DNA of 64,000 nucleotides from Marinobacter azerbaijanicus (GCF_030250645.1 NZ_JASSVS010000002.1:558001-622000), one strand, 5' to 3'. Positions 24,974 to 34,678 are shown, counted from the stretch's first letter. Made by a program: numbers and translations. Notes: generated by a model from the sequence alone, not told the origin.

Positions 24974-26491
24974 ATGTCTGAATTGTCTTTTGCCGAACTC
25001 GGCCTGGATCCAGCTGTCCTTGAAGCTGTTGCCGCCGTCGGTTACGAAAAACCTTCCCCCATACAGGCCCAGACCATTCCTGCGCTGTTGGCTGGCAAGC
25101 ATCTTCTGGGCGTCGCCCAGACGGGTACCGGCAAGACCGCAGCCTTTGCTCTGCCCCTGCTGAGCCGTATTGATGCTTCCCTTATGGAGCCTCAGATTCT
25201 GGTGCTGGCACCCACACGAGAACTTGCCATACAGGTGGCCGAGGCCTTTACCACCTACGCCAGCAAGTTCCGCAACTTCCATGTACTGCCGATATACGGC
25301 GGTCAGGATTTCTTCCCGCAGATCAAGGGCCTGCGCCGCGGTGCCCAGGTGATCGTGGGAACCCCCGGCCGAATGCTCGACCATCTGCGCAAAGGCACCC
25401 TGAAGCTGGACAGCCTGAAGGCGCTGGTGCTGGACGAAGCTGATGAAATGCTTCGTATGGGCTTCATCGATGACGTGGAAGCGATTCTGGCGAAAACACC
25501 GGAAAACTGTCAGCGCGCGCTGTTCTCCGCCACCATGCCGCCGCAGATCAAGAAAGTCGCCCAGACCTACCTGCGCGACGCCACGGAAGTCAAAATCGAG
25601 AGCGAAACACGCACGGTTGAGCGTATTTCCCAGTTCGTGCTGCCGGTTTATGCCGAGCGCAAGCTGGATGCCCTGACGCGGATTCTTGAAGTGGAGCCCC
25701 TGGATGCCGCCATTGTTTTTGTGCGCACCAAAGCTGAAACCACTTTGCTGGCAGAAAAACTCTCGGCCCGTGGCCACGCAGTGGCGCCACTGAATGGCGA
25801 TCTGAACCAGCGTCAGCGTGAGCAGACGGTGGAAGATCTCAGGCGCGGCAAGAAAGATATTATTGTTGCGACAGACGTAGCGGCACGCGGCCTGGATGTG
25901 CCCCGTATCACTCATGTCATCAACTACGATGTGCCCTACGACACCGAAGCCTACATCCACCGTGTTGGCCGTACCGGCCGTGCCGGCCGTGAAGGCAAGG
26001 CGATTCTTCTGGTAACACCCCGTGAGCGCAGCTGGTTGCGTACGCTTGAGCGTGCCACCAACTCGCCTATGGAGTCTTACCAGCTGCCCTCGCCTGTAGA
26101 ACTCAAGAAAATGCGCGAAGAGCAGTTTGAAACGCAGCTGATGGGTTTTGCAGAGGATGGCAAGCTGGCGAAGGCCATGGCCCTGCTGGATGAAATTGCC
26201 GAGCGCAACAACATGGACACGGCCATGGTTGCCGGTGCCCTGGCCTGCTGGCTGGAAGCGTCCCAGCCAGGCTCACTGCCGCTGGAGCAGCCGGAAGCCT
26301 TGCCGGAGATTTCAGCCTCTGCACCACCACGCCGTGACCGCAAGGGCGGCGGCGGTCGTCCGGGTGGCAAGCCAGGGTACAAGCCTGGCTTCAAGAAAGG
26401 CCCCAAGGGGCGTGGTGGCCCGGGCCCGAAGGGCAAACCACCTGGCAAAGGCGGCAAGCCCGCCGGTAAGCGCCCACCCCGTCAGGCCTGA
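24974..26491 (+). CDS. DEAD-box ATP-dependent RNA helicase (DeaD/CsdA-like)
   Basis: A 505-residue helicase with all core motifs: Q motif (GYEKPSPIQAQTIP), AQTGTGKT (48-55), PTRELA, TPGR, DEAD (154-157), SAT (185-187), then ARGLDVP and HRVGRTGRAGR in the second RecA lobe. After residue 385 a helical region resembles the dimer domain of DeaD, and the last 60 residues are a Gly/Lys/Pro-rich tail. The RNA-binding fold of full-length DeaD is missing, so it is a shorter relative. It unwinds structured RNA in ribosome assembly or cold. ATG 24974 is chosen over 24938 because MSELSFAELGL matches the family. Confidence 0.92.
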   Translation: MSELSFAELGLDPAVLEAVAAVGYEKPSPIQAQTIPALLAGKHLLGVAQTGTGKTAAFALPLLSRIDASLMEPQILVLAPTRELAIQVAEAFTTYASKFRNFHVLPIYGGQDFFPQIKGLRRGAQVIVGTPGRMLDHLRKGTLKLDSLKALVLDEADEMLRMGFIDDVEAILAKTPENCQRALFSATMPPQIKKVAQTYLRDATEVKIESETRTVERISQFVLPVYAERKLDALTRILEVEPLDAAIVFVRTKAETTLLAEKLSARGHAVAPLNGDLNQRQREQTVEDLRRGKKDIIVATDVAARGLDVPRITHVINYDVPYDTEAYIHRVGRTGRAGREGKAILLVTPRERSWLRTLERATNSPMESYQLPSPVELKKMREEQFETQLMGFAEDGKLAKAMALLDEIAERNNMDTAMVAGALACWLEASQPGSLPLEQPEALPEISASAPPRRDRKGGGGRPGGKPGYKPGFKKGPKGRGGPGPKGKPPGKGGKPAGKRPPRQA

Positions 26492-26500
26492 TCTGGCCCC

Positions 26501-27016
26501 TCAGGGCTTGCTCAGGCGCTGATAGACTACGAAGCTGTAGTCATATGGGTTGTTGTCGGACGCGGAGAAATCCTCCCGTCCGATTTCTTCCCACTCATCC
26601 CAGTTCACTTCCGGAAAGAACGCATCTCCCTCCACCTCAGCGTGCACCTGGGTTATGTAGATTCTGTCCACCATTGGCAGCGCTTCGGCGTAGATCTGCC
26701 CGCCACCGATAATCATGACTTCGTCCCCACCCTCGATCTCGGCCTGAGCTTCGGCTTTGACCAGTGCTTCGTCCAGTGACTTCGCGGCCACTGTCCCCGA
26801 CGGCGCCTCCCATTCCGGATTCCGTGAAATCACCACGTTCATCCGCCCGGGCAATGGCCGGCCAATAGAGTCCCAGGTTTTCCGCCCCATGATGATGGGC
26901 TTGCCCATGGTCGCCTGCTTGAAGTACTTCAGATCTCCTGGCAGATACCATGGCAACTTGTTATCACGGCCGATGACCCGGTTTTGGGACATGGCTACTA
27001 TCAGGGCTTTCCTCAT
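26501..27016 (-). CDS. folA: Dihydrofolate reductase FolA
   Basis: A 171-residue dihydrofolate reductase, MRKALIVAMSQNRVIGRDNK at the start, with the substrate and NADPH motifs LPWYLPGDLKYF, GRKTWDSIG, and IGGGQIYAEAL. It reduces dihydrofolate to tetrahydrofolate, which restores the cofactor used by ThyA nearby. I chose ATG 27016; the upstream open frame runs through repeat sequence and is not coding. The stop is only 9 bases from the convergent helicase stop. The gene is separated from thyA by 450 bases holding two hairpin elements. Confidence 0.96.
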   Translation of the reverse strand: MRKALIVAMSQNRVIGRDNKLPWYLPGDLKYFKQATMGKPIIMGRKTWDSIGRPLPGRMNVVISRNPEWEAPSGTVAAKSLDEALVKAEAQAEIEGGDEVMIIGGGQIYAEALPMVDRIYITQVHAEVEGDAFFPEVNWDEWEEIGREDFSASDNNPYDYSFVVYQRLSKP

Positions 27017-27082
27017 TGGCTGTTTGTCCTCTTGCTTGGGATTGCTTGGGAGTTTTGCCGGCTCTCTGGTTTTGTGGCTGCA

Positions 27083-27188
27083 AGAGGGCGGGAAAGAGTG
27101 TCCAAAAAACGCCTCAAGGCATCCATGCGCGGCTTGGGCTCCGCCATCCATGGCTCCGCACATTTTTGGACACTCTTTCCCGCCCTCT
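27083..27188 (-). repeat. Hairpin repeat element copy 1
   Basis: Arms 27083-27108 and 27163-27188 are perfect 26-bp inverted repeats (starting AGAGGGCGGGAAAGAG). They enclose a 54-base core. The core is 49/54 identical to the reverse complement of the core of copy 2, with the last 34 bases (27129-27162) identical, yet the arms of the two copies are unrelated. Strand is given as - because covarying wobble pairs fit an RNA read in that direction. Confidence 0.85.
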
Positions 27189-27318
27189 CGCGATTCGACA
27201 ATGCAGTTAGCTGATCCTTGATCACCGCAGGAGAGCACATTTGTTAATGCTTAAATCAGAATAGCTGCCCCAATCTGGTCTGGCCTTCCGGAAAATCGAA
27301 CTCAATTGTTCGGCCGCG

Positions 27319-27424
27319 GGGCAGCGGGTGGGGCTTTCAGGAAATGTGCGGAGCCATGGATGGCGGAGCCCAAGCCGCACACGGACGTCTCGAGGCGTTT
27401 TCCTGAAAGCCCCACCCGCTGCCC
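27319..27424 (+). repeat. Hairpin repeat element copy 2
   Basis: Arms 27319-27344 and 27399-27424 are perfect 26-bp inverted repeats (starting GGGCAGCGGGTGGGGC) and extend 3 more bases with one mismatch. The 54-base core (27345-27398) contains TGTGCGG pairing with CCGCACA (27375-27381) around GCCATGGATGGC. It lies head to head with copy 1, 130 bases away, and ends 42 bases from the thyA stop. Confidence 0.85.
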
Positions 27425-27466
27425 TGCAGACTCCAGAACAACCGGGCCGGAGACCAGGCCAAAGAG

Positions 27467-28306
27467 TCAAACCGCAATAGGCGCCTTGATCCCAGGATAA
27501 GGCTCATACCCGTCAAACTCGAAATCCTCAAGCTCGTACTCAAAGATCGACGCGGGCTTCCGTTTGATCACAAGTTTCGGCAATGCCCGGGGCGATCTTT
27601 TCAGCTGCTCGAAGACGATATCGTCGGTCAGGTGGTTCTGGTACAGGTGGCAATCACCGAATGTGTGCACAAACTCGCCAACACCCAGATCGCATTGCTG
27701 GGCGATCATGTGGGTCAGCAGGGCATAGGACGCAATATTGAACGGCACACCCAGGAACAGATCGGCGCTGCGCTGGTAGAGCTGGCAGGAGAGTTTGCCG
27801 TCGGCGACGTAGAACTGGAACAGGCAGTGGCACGGGGCCAGCGCCATGCGGCCCTGGCGGACATTGTCCTGGGGACCGATGGATTCATCCGGGAGCTCAG
27901 CCGGGTTCCAGGCAGAGACAATCAGCCGGCGGGAGTTGGGCTTGTTACGAATCTGGTCGATCACATCGCTGATCTGGTCTACGGTGCTGCCATCCGGGCA
28001 CTGCCAACTGCGCCACTGTTTGCCGTAGATAGGTCCCAGATCGCCGTTTTCCAGTGCCCACTCGTTCCAGATGGACACCTTGCGCTCTTTCAGCCAGTTG
28101 TTGTCTGTAGAGCCCTGCAGAAACCACAGCAGTTCCTGAATGATGCTGCGCAGGTGGACTTTCTTGGTGGTAACAAGAGGGAAGCCTTCCTGCAGGTTGA
28201 AACGGATCTGGCGGCCAAACACGGAGCGGGTGCCAACGCCGGTGCGGTCACCACGGTCCATGCCGTTGTCTACCACGTCTCTCATCAGGTCAAGATAGGC
28301 TTTCAT
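27467..28306 (-). CDS. thyA: Thymidylate synthase ThyA
   Basis: A 279-residue thymidylate synthase, converting dUMP to dTMP with methylene-tetrahydrofolate. The catalytic cysteine is C159 in [17 protein letters not shown], followed by [20 protein letters not shown] and the C-terminal [18 protein letters not shown]. It is about 15 residues longer than E. coli ThyA; the extra piece ([15 protein letters not shown]) lies just before the catalytic loop. ATG 28306 has GGAGA upstream and overlaps the lgt stop as ATGA. Confidence 0.96.
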   Translation of the reverse strand: MKAYLDLMRDVVDNGMDRGDRTGVGTRSVFGRQIRFNLQEGFPLVTTKKVHLRSIIQELLWFLQGSTDNNWLKERKVSIWNEWALENGDLGPIYGKQWRSWQCPDGSTVDQISDVIDQIRNKPNSRRLIVSAWNPAELPDESIGPQDNVRQGRMALAPCHCLFQFYVADGKLSCQLYQRSADLFLGVPFNIASYALLTHMIAQQCDLGVGEFVHTFGDCHLYQNHLTDDIVFEQLKRSPRALPKLVIKRKPASIFEYELEDFEFDGYEPYPGIKAPIAV

Positions 28307-29094
28307 TCGACGTTTCTCCGATAAGCAAAAACGATCAATCCGGCACCGGCCAGTATCATCGGGAATGACAGTACCTGCCCCATGGTGAGCCAGTCGAAGG
28401 CCAGGTACCCCAATTGCGGATCTGGTTGGCGGACGAACTCCACCAGGAAGCGGAAGACGCCGTAACACGCCAGGAACAGGCCGGACACGGCCATACGGGG
28501 CCGGGGCTTTGAGGAAAACCACCACAGAATGATGAAGAACAGCACGCCTTCGAGAGCGAACTGATAAAGCTGTGACGGGTGGCGGGCCAGGGCGTCGGGG
28601 GCGGTGCGGAATACCATGCCCCAGGGCAGATCCGTGGGCTTGCCCCAGAGCTCGCCGTTGATGAAGTTGCCAATGCGCCCGGCACCGAGGCCAACCGGCA
28701 CCAGCGGTGCGACGAAATCGGCGATCTGCCAGAAGGTGCGGTCCACTTTACGGCCGAACCACCACATGGCGAACATCACGCCCAGAAGGCCGCCGTGGAA
28801 GGACATACCGCCCTCCCAGACCCGCAATAACATCAATGGGTCCGAGGCGAAGGCTCCGAAGTTGTAGAAAATCACATAGCCAAAGCGACCACCCAGTATG
28901 ACCCCCAGGGCAATGTAGAACAGCATGTCGCCCATCTGGGTTTCATTGATAGGTGACCAGGGTTTGCGGGTGCGAATACGACCCAACCACCAGCCTACGA
29001 GGAAACCAACCAGATAGGTCAGGCCATACCAGTGTACTTTCAACGGCCCGATGGAGATGGCCACCGGGTCGATTTGCGGATGCTGGAGCATCAA
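28303..29094 (-). CDS. lgt: Prolipoprotein diacylglyceryl transferase Lgt
   Basis: A 263-residue inner-membrane enzyme that adds diacylglyceryl to the lipobox cysteine of prolipoproteins. It has seven or so hydrophobic segments, the loop [18 protein letters not shown] and the Lgt signature [20 protein letters not shown]. Its stop overlaps the thyA start (ATGA), an arrangement found widely in gammaproteobacteria. It starts 12 bases downstream of the TauE-type gene. Confidence 0.96.
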   Translation of the reverse strand: MMLQHPQIDPVAISIGPLKVHWYGLTYLVGFLVGWWLGRIRTRKPWSPINETQMGDMLFYIALGVILGGRFGYVIFYNFGAFASDPLMLLRVWEGGMSFHGGLLGVMFAMWWFGRKVDRTFWQIADFVAPLVPVGLGAGRIGNFINGELWGKPTDLPWGMVFRTAPDALARHPSQLYQFALEGVLFFIILWWFSSKPRPRMAVSGLFLACYGVFRFLVEFVRQPDPQLGYLAFDWLTMGQVLSFPMILAGAGLIVFAYRRNVE

Positions 29095-29106
29095 TTACCC
29101 CTCAGG

Positions 29107-29901
29107 TCATAGCAGAAAACGGATACCCACCACGATCAGTACCATGGCAAATATTTTTTTGAGTAGTGCTGCGTCCAGACGGTGGGCCAGGTTGGCGCCA
29201 ACCCGGGCGAACAGCACACTGGTCAGGACAATACCCAGAAACGCAGGAAGGTAAATAAAACCCACACTGAGCTCCGGCAGGTGGGGGTTCTGCCAGCCAG
29301 TACCGATGTTGGTCAGTGCCCCAGCCACGGCAATGGGCAGGCCACAGGCTGCGGAGGTTCCCACAGCCTGTTGCATGCGGACGTTACACCAGCTCAGGAA
29401 AGGGACCGTCAGCGTGCCACCGCCGATACCGAAGATGGCGGATGCCCAACCGATACCAGCACCTGCTCCACCCAACCCGACAGCCCCGGGCACATCACGA
29501 CCCGGCCTGGGATTGACCTCCAGCAGCATTTTAATCGCCACCAGAATGACAAACACGCCAATGATCAGCTCCAGAGCGTCTCCACTGAGCATGGAAGCTG
29601 TCCAGGCGCCTATTATCGCACCGACGACAATACCGGCAACCATGGGTCGAAAAACGTCCCAGCGAATGGCCTGATGCAGGTGATGGGACCTGATTGAGCT
29701 CCCCGAAGTGAACACGATGGTTGCCAGGGATGTGCCAACGGCGAGGTGGGCGACAATTTCATCGCTGATTCCCTGAAGGCCGAAACTGAAGATCAGCACC
29801 GGCACAATAACCAGGCCGCCACCAATTCCAAAAAGGCCAGCCATGGTGCCCGCCAGGGCGCCCAATGCCAGATAAAGACCAGTTACAGCAATCAGGGTCA
29901 T
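29107..29901 (-). CDS. TauE/SafE family sulfite or organosulfur exporter-like permease
   Basis: A 264-residue membrane protein from the start MTLIAVTGLYLALGALAG, with about eight hydrophobic segments and two copies of the family motif: GLFGIGGGLVIVPVL and IFGIGGGTLTVPFLSW. These inverted glycine-rich repeats are the hallmark of the TauE/SafE (DUF81) family of anion permeases; the substrate here is unknown. The frame is open 29 residues further upstream (to 29988), but that part overlaps the divergent NRDE gene. Confidence 0.9.
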   Translation of the reverse strand: MTLIAVTGLYLALGALAGTMAGLFGIGGGLVIVPVLIFSFGLQGISDEIVAHLAVGTSLATIVFTSGSSIRSHHLHQAIRWDVFRPMVAGIVVGAIIGAWTASMLSGDALELIIGVFVILVAIKMLLEVNPRPGRDVPGAVGLGGAGAGIGWASAIFGIGGGTLTVPFLSWCNVRMQQAVGTSAACGLPIAVAGALTNIGTGWQNPHLPELSVGFIYLPAFLGIVLTSVLFARVGANLAHRLDAALLKKIFAMVLIVVGIRFLL

Positions 29902-29986
29902 ACTTAGCCACACGCAGAGAACAGAACAGGCTGGTATGATACACACCGATGCCTCTTTGTTCACTCGTGATGGATGAGCCCGCCTC

Positions 29987-30772
29987 ATGTGCCTGATTGT
30001 TTTTTCCCTCCGACAGCATCCAGACTTTCCACTGGTAGTAGCTGCAAACCGCGACGAATTTTTTCAACGCCCCACCGCCGCCATGGACTGGTGGACCAGT
30101 GAAACCGCAGGACGGGAGGTTCTTGCCGGTCGTGACCTGCTCTCAGGAGGCACCTGGCTCGCTGTCGACATTCATGGCCGGGTTTCGGCTGTTACCAATG
30201 TGCGGGAAGCTTCCCTGGTGCCAGGCCCCAGGTCCAGGGGTGAGCTGCCCCTGATGGCCCTTGCCGAAGACCCTGGAACACTCGAGCCCAGACTGCAGGA
30301 ACAAAAGGACCAGTATGCTGGCTTCAATCTGGTGAGCCTGAATACCCAACACGGCTGGTATTTCAGCAATCACGACGCCAGGCCCGGACGCCACGTCCAC
30401 CGGGGCACCTACGGTCTCAGCAATCACCTGCTGCAAACACCCTGGCCCAAGCTGCTCCGGCTGCGCAACTCGGTTACCGGACTGCTGGAAAGCGCAAGCG
30501 CCAGAGCGACAGAAGAATTCCATGACAACCTGATCGAGCGCCTGTATGACACCACTCCGGCTCCCGATCATGAACTGCCGGACACGGGGGTTGGTATTGA
30601 AAGGGAGCGATTTCTGTCATCCCCGTTCATCATCGGCAGCAATTACGGCACCCGCGCGACAACGATTGTAACGGTGAGCACCTCGGGCGAGATCCGGGTG
30701 ACGGAGCAGGTTTGGGCGCCAGAGGGCAAAAAGGAGGAGGCCAGATCATTCTGCTGGCAGCGGCCGGCCTGA
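29987..30772 (+). CDS. NRDE family protein (DUF833/TANGO2-like)
   Basis: A 261-residue protein beginning MCLIVFSLRQHPDFPLVVAA followed by the name-giving motif NRDEFF (about 22-27). Further family marks are GGTWLAVDIHGRVSAVTNVR and YGLSNHLLQTPWPKLLR. Family members are cytosolic Ntn-hydrolase-like proteins of unknown reaction; the Cys at position 2 could become an N-terminal nucleophile after Met removal, as suggested by the fold, but that is not shown. It is divergent from the TauE-type gene and upstream of xseB. Confidence 0.88.
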   Translation: MCLIVFSLRQHPDFPLVVAANRDEFFQRPTAAMDWWTSETAGREVLAGRDLLSGGTWLAVDIHGRVSAVTNVREASLVPGPRSRGELPLMALAEDPGTLEPRLQEQKDQYAGFNLVSLNTQHGWYFSNHDARPGRHVHRGTYGLSNHLLQTPWPKLLRLRNSVTGLLESASARATEEFHDNLIERLYDTTPAPDHELPDTGVGIERERFLSSPFIIGSNYGTRATTIVTVSTSGEIRVTEQVWAPEGKKEEARSFCWQRPA

Positions 30773-30777
30773 AGCTT

Positions 30778-30786
30778 TGATATAAT
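30778..30786 (+). promoter_or_regulatory. Extended -10 promoter for xseB-ispA-dxs
   Basis: TGATATAAT at 30778-30786 has the extended TGn motif directly before a consensus TATAAT. It sits in the 48-base gap between the NRDE stop and xseB. No good -35 is present, which is typical of extended -10 promoters. Confidence 0.55.
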
Positions 30787-30820
30787 CCGCGAAATCCCGC
30801 GAAGCAACCGGAGGCCCCAT

Positions 30821-31075
30821 ATGGCCGGTGAAAAAAGCACGGCGTCCATCGCCGACTTTGAAAAGTCCCTGGATGAGCTCGAGAAACTGGTTCGTGACCT
30901 GGAACAGGGCGAACTGTCCCTGGAACAGTCATTGTCGGCATTTGAACGGGGCGTCAAGCTCACACGGGAATGTCAGCAATCGCTCAAGACGGCTGAACAG
31001 CGAGTGGAGCAGTTGGTTGAAAACAGCGATGGCACCCTGGGAACCAGACCCTTTACACCGGACGAACCTGCCTGA
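30821..31075 (+). CDS. xseB: Exodeoxyribonuclease VII small subunit XseB
   Basis: An 84-residue helical protein with the family core [20 protein letters not shown] and [20 protein letters not shown]. XseB copies form a long stalk with XseA, which degrades single-stranded DNA from both ends. The gene is coupled to ispA, sharing the bases TGATG at 31073-31077, as in many gammaproteobacteria. XseA is not in this window. Confidence 0.95.
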   Translation: MAGEKSTASIADFEKSLDELEKLVRDLEQGELSLEQSLSAFERGVKLTRECQQSLKTAEQRVEQLVENSDGTLGTRPFTPDEPA

Positions 31076-31974
31076 TGTCAACACCGAAAACGCGCCTGAC
31101 GACGTTTCTGGAGAAGTGCCGTAACCGGATCGACGCGGATCTGGAGAAGCAGCTCTCCACCTCTGGCAACGGCTCCGATCGACTCCAGCAAGCCATGCGC
31201 TACAGCGTATTGGGCGGCGGCAAGCGCATCCGCCCGGCGCTTTGCCTCGCGGCAGCCGCAGCGGTTGGCCAGGACGAAGAAAGCGCCATTGTTCCTGCCT
31301 GTTGCCTGGAACTGATTCACGCCTACTCGCTGATTCACGATGACCTGCCAGCAATGGACGATGATGAGCTGCGCCGGGGCCGCGCCACCACGCACATCGC
31401 CTTTGACGAAGCCACCGCGATACTGGCAGGTGATGCCCTGCAGACGCTGGCATTCGGCTTGCTGGCAGAGGCACCATGGCTGGACAACCACACTCGATTG
31501 GCGATGATACGGGAACTGGCCTCCGCCAGCGGACATCTGGGCATGGTAGGTGGTCAGGCCATAGACCTCGAGTCAGTGGGCAGGAGTCTGACCATAGAAC
31601 AGCTTGAGAAGATGCATCGCCACAAGACCGGCGCCCTGATTGCGGCCAGCGTACGGCTGGGCGCACTGACCGCTCCTAATGTGACGGAGAACCAGTTGCA
31701 CGCCCTTACCATTTATTCACAAACCCTGGGGCTGGCATTCCAGGTTCAGGACGATCTGCTGGACGTTGAAGGCGATACTACGGTCATCGGCAAGCCCCAG
31801 GGGTCAGACGTGGCGCGAGCCAAGCCTACCTACCCCTCATTGCTCGGAACCGCCGGCGCCAGGGATTACCTGTCCCAGCTCCTGGACGCCTCTCTGGCAA
31901 GCCTGGAAGGCTTTGGCACGGAAGGTGACATACTCAGGGACATGGCCGGTTATGTCGTCGCCCGTACCCATTGA
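31075..31974 (+). CDS. ispA: Farnesyl diphosphate synthase IspA
   Basis: A 299-residue all-helical prenyltransferase. The first Asp-rich motif is DDLPAMDDD followed by the arginine pair region ELRRGRATTH; the second is QVQDDLLDVEGD. GGGKRIRP near residue 45 binds the isoprenyl diphosphate. It condenses IPP with DMAPP and GPP to make farnesyl diphosphate for quinones and undecaprenyl carriers, which the cell-wall genes later in this window use. Co-transcribed with xseB and probably dxs. Confidence 0.95.
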   Translation: MSTPKTRLTTFLEKCRNRIDADLEKQLSTSGNGSDRLQQAMRYSVLGGGKRIRPALCLAAAAAVGQDEESAIVPACCLELIHAYSLIHDDLPAMDDDELRRGRATTHIAFDEATAILAGDALQTLAFGLLAEAPWLDNHTRLAMIRELASASGHLGMVGGQAIDLESVGRSLTIEQLEKMHRHKTGALIAASVRLGALTAPNVTENQLHALTIYSQTLGLAFQVQDDLLDVEGDTTVIGKPQGSDVARAKPTYPSLLGTAGARDYLSQLLDASLASLEGFGTEGDILRDMAGYVVARTH

Positions 31975-32064
31975 TCCACAGCGGTGCTCGCATGCACACT
32001 GACCGTGAAGGACTGAAAGGGTCCGACTGGCCCGATCAGTATGAAACCGGGTGCCTTCATCCCC

Positions 32065-32070
32065 TATAAT
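32065..32070 (+). promoter_or_regulatory. Possible internal -10 element for dxs
   Basis: TATAAT at 32065-32070, 40 bases before the dxs start, in the 136-base gap after ispA. No clear -35 is present at 16-18 bases. Confidence 0.3.
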
Positions 32071-32110
32071 AGACTTCACATTTCGAAACACCCGGAAAAG
32101 ACCCGAGCAG

Positions 32111-34045
32111 ATGCAGGATACATATACTTTCAAGGAAATCCCGTCCCAACGACCGAACACGCCGTTGCTGGACAGGATCGACACTCCCGGGCAATTGCGT
32201 GAGCTGGCAGCGGATCAGTTGACCCAAGTCGCAAGGGAGCTTCGCGCGTTCCTGCTGTGGTCGGTGGGGCAGACCGGCGGCCATTTCGGGGCCGGCCTTG
32301 GCGTTCTGGAACTGACTGTCGCCCTACACTACGTATTCAATACGCCCGAAGATCGTCTGGTGTGGGATGTCGGCCACCAGGCCTATCCACACAAAATCCT
32401 CACCGGTCGTCGTGAACGCATGAACAGTATCCGCCGCAAGGGTGGGCTGGCAGGGTTCCCGAAACGGGCCGAGAGCGAATACGACACTTTCGGTGTAGGG
32501 CATTCCAGCACCTCGATCAGTGCCGCTCTGGGTATGGCGATTGCCTCGCGCCTGCAGGGGGCCGGACGCAAGAGCATTGCTGTCATCGGTGACGGCGCCA
32601 TGACGGCGGGGATGGCCTTTGAAGCCCTGAATCACGCCGGCCACCTGCATGCCGACATGCTGGTGATTCTCAACGACAACGACATGTCCATCTCCCACAA
32701 CGTTGGGGGGCTGTCGAACTATTTTGCCAAGTTACTGGCGAGCCGCACCTACAATCAGGTGCGCGACAGTAGCAAGCGGGTACTGCAGGGAACACCTCAC
32801 CTCATGGCGCTGGCGCGCAAGACCGAGGAACACTTCAAGGGCATGATTGCTCCGGGCACTCTGTTCGAAGAGCTCGGCTTTAATTACATCGGCCCTATCG
32901 ACGGTCACGACCTGCCCCTTCTGGTTGAAACCCTTGAGAATATCCGCGAGCTGGATGGCCCGCAGTTTCTTCATGTGGTAACTACCAAGGGCAAAGGCTT
33001 TGCTCCCGCCGAAGCCGACCCCATTGGCTACCATGCCATCAACAAGATTGAACCAGTGCCAGCCAGCAAACCTGAACCGGTAGCTCCCAAGCCGTCGAAA
33101 CCGAAGTACGCCAATGTCTTTGGCCAGTGGCTATGTGATGCCGCAGAAGCGGACGAACGGATCGTGGGTATTACCCCGGCCATGTGCGAAGGCTCGGACC
33201 TGCTGGCATTCTCCCAACGTTTTCCGGAGCGGTATTTTGACGTCGCCATTGCCGAGCAGCACTCTGTCACCCTGGCCGCCGGCCTTGCCTGCGATGGAGC
33301 CAAGCCCGTGGTTGCCATCTACTCCACATTCCTGCAACGCGCCTACGACCAGCTGATCCACGATGTGGCCATCCAGAATCTGGACGTGCTTTTTGCGATA
33401 GATCGCGCTGGCCTGGTGGGCGAGGATGGCCCGACCCATGCAGGGGCATTTGATATCAGTTACCTGCGCTGCATCCCGAACATGATCGTGATGACACCGT
33501 CTGATGAGAATGAAACCCGCCAGCTACTGCATACCGGCATGCTCTTCGAGGGCCCTGCTGCGGTACGTTACCCGCGTGGAACCGGTCCTGGCGCCGAGAT
33601 TGTGCGGGAACTGGCTCCCCTGCCCATTGGCAAGGGACGGATGGTGAAAGAGGGTTCAGGTATTGCCATCCTGAACTTCGGCACCCTGCTGACACCTGCC
33701 CTGGAAGCCGCCAGAGCCCTGGGCGCGACCGTGGCGGATATGCGATTCGTCAAACCGCTGGACGAAGAGCTTATTCTGGCACTGGCGGAGCGGCATGACT
33801 TGCTGGTGACGATCGAAGAAAACGCCATTGCCGGCGGTGCTGGCAGTGCGGTGACGGAGTTTCTGAACAGTGGCGATGTCAGCCAGCCCGTATTGCAGAT
33901 CGGCCTGCCCGACACCTTCATCGACCACGGCAAACACGGCGAGCTGCTGTCGTCCTGTGGCCTGGATGCAAAGGGTATTCAGGGTGCTATTGAAACCCGC
34001 CTTGAACGAATGAAATACAATCAGTCTCTCAAGGCGGTTCAGTAG
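32111..34045 (+). CDS. dxs: 1-deoxy-D-xylulose-5-phosphate synthase Dxs
   Basis: A 644-residue thiamine-diphosphate enzyme, first step of the MEP isoprenoid pathway (pyruvate plus glyceraldehyde-3-phosphate). The TPP motif spans [18 protein letters not shown] and LNDNDMSIS; the second half has the transketolase region ([32 protein letters not shown]). I start at ATG 32111 ([11 protein letters not shown]), 20 residues inside a longer frame without family resemblance. It completes a small isoprenoid group with ispA, and is convergent with ribA. Confidence 0.96.
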   Translation: MQDTYTFKEIPSQRPNTPLLDRIDTPGQLRELAADQLTQVARELRAFLLWSVGQTGGHFGAGLGVLELTVALHYVFNTPEDRLVWDVGHQAYPHKILTGRRERMNSIRRKGGLAGFPKRAESEYDTFGVGHSSTSISAALGMAIASRLQGAGRKSIAVIGDGAMTAGMAFEALNHAGHLHADMLVILNDNDMSISHNVGGLSNYFAKLLASRTYNQVRDSSKRVLQGTPHLMALARKTEEHFKGMIAPGTLFEELGFNYIGPIDGHDLPLLVETLENIRELDGPQFLHVVTTKGKGFAPAEADPIGYHAINKIEPVPASKPEPVAPKPSKPKYANVFGQWLCDAAEADERIVGITPAMCEGSDLLAFSQRFPERYFDVAIAEQHSVTLAAGLACDGAKPVVAIYSTFLQRAYDQLIHDVAIQNLDVLFAIDRAGLVGEDGPTHAGAFDISYLRCIPNMIVMTPSDENETRQLLHTGMLFEGPAAVRYPRGTGPGAEIVRELAPLPIGKGRMVKEGSGIAILNFGTLLTPALEAARALGATVADMRFVKPLDEELILALAERHDLLVTIEENAIAGGAGSAVTEFLNSGDVSQPVLQIGLPDTFIDHGKHGELLSSCGLDAKGIQGAIETRLERMKYNQSLKAVQ

Positions 34046-34063
34046 GCAGATTACAAACCTGGA

Positions 34064-34678
34064 TCAAAGGGCGGGGTCGTCGTCCTGGTGGGTCTCAAAC
34101 CAGTGACCAAGCTTGCTTTGCTTGGTATTCAGGTAATGCTCATTATGCGGGTTGCGCCCCACATGAAGCGGCACACGCTCTGCAATGTCGATGCCCAGGT
34201 CGGTCAGTGCGTCCACCTTGCGGGGATTGTTGGTCATCAATCTGAGACTGCTGATCCCCAGATGCTCCAGCATATCCCTGCACATGCTGTAGTCCCGCAG
34301 ATCCGCCGCGAAGCCTAGCTGCTCGTTGGCTTCAACCGTGTCAGCCCCCTGATCCTGCAGGTTATAGGCGCGAATCTTGTTCAGCAGACCAATACCCCGG
34401 CCTTCCTGGCGCAGGTACATCAGAATGCCCCGGCCTTCGCGGGCAATGCTGCGCAGCGCTTCTTCAAGCTGGTAACCGCAATCACAACGCATGCTGTAGA
34501 GAGCGTCACCGGTCAGGCACTCCGAATGAGTGCGCGCCAGCATCGGCTCCGGGCTGTCAAGATCACCCAGCGTCAGCGCCACATGTTCCTTCCCGGTATC
34601 CGGCTCTTCGAAGCCGTGCATGTCGAAAACGCCGAAAGGGGTAGGCAACCGGCATGTCTGGATGTAACGAACGGCCAC
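34064..34678 (-). CDS. ribA: GTP cyclohydrolase II RibA
   Basis: A 204-residue enzyme opening the riboflavin pathway from GTP. Zinc ligands appear as the cysteines of [19 protein letters not shown], and the catalytic region reads [21 protein letters not shown] take GTG 34678 as start: GAGGAA lies 5 bases upstream and the resulting length fits E. coli RibA (196); the open frame to 34753 adds residues without family match. It is convergent with dxs (18 bases between stops). Confidence 0.93.
   Translation of the reverse strand: MAVRYIQTCRLPTPFGVFDMHGFEEPDTGKEHVALTLGDLDSPEPMLARTHSECLTGDALYSMRCDCGYQLEEALRSIAREGRGILMYLRQEGRGIGLLNKIRAYNLQDQGADTVEANEQLGFAADLRDYSMCRDMLEHLGISSLRLMTNNPRKVDALTDLGIDIAERVPLHVGRNPHNEHYLNTKQSKLGHWFETHQDDDPAL

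Larger units (their letters stand above)
27017..27466. other. Non-coding folA-thyA gap with two related hairpin elements
   Basis: 450 bases with no credible gene. Short open frames here carry the same peptide (AEPWMAEPKP) only because they overlap the repeated core. Bases 27083-27188 and 27319-27424 are the two hairpin elements. Between them (27189-27318) is unremarkable sequence, including an AT-rich patch near 27235-27260. Confidence 0.75.

Noticed and set aside
27013..27500. Several short open frames sharing AEPWMAEPKP-like peptides, and the long N-terminal extension of folA
   Set aside because: The shared peptides are translations of the repeated 54-nt hairpin core, present on both strands; folA has a clear family start at 27016.
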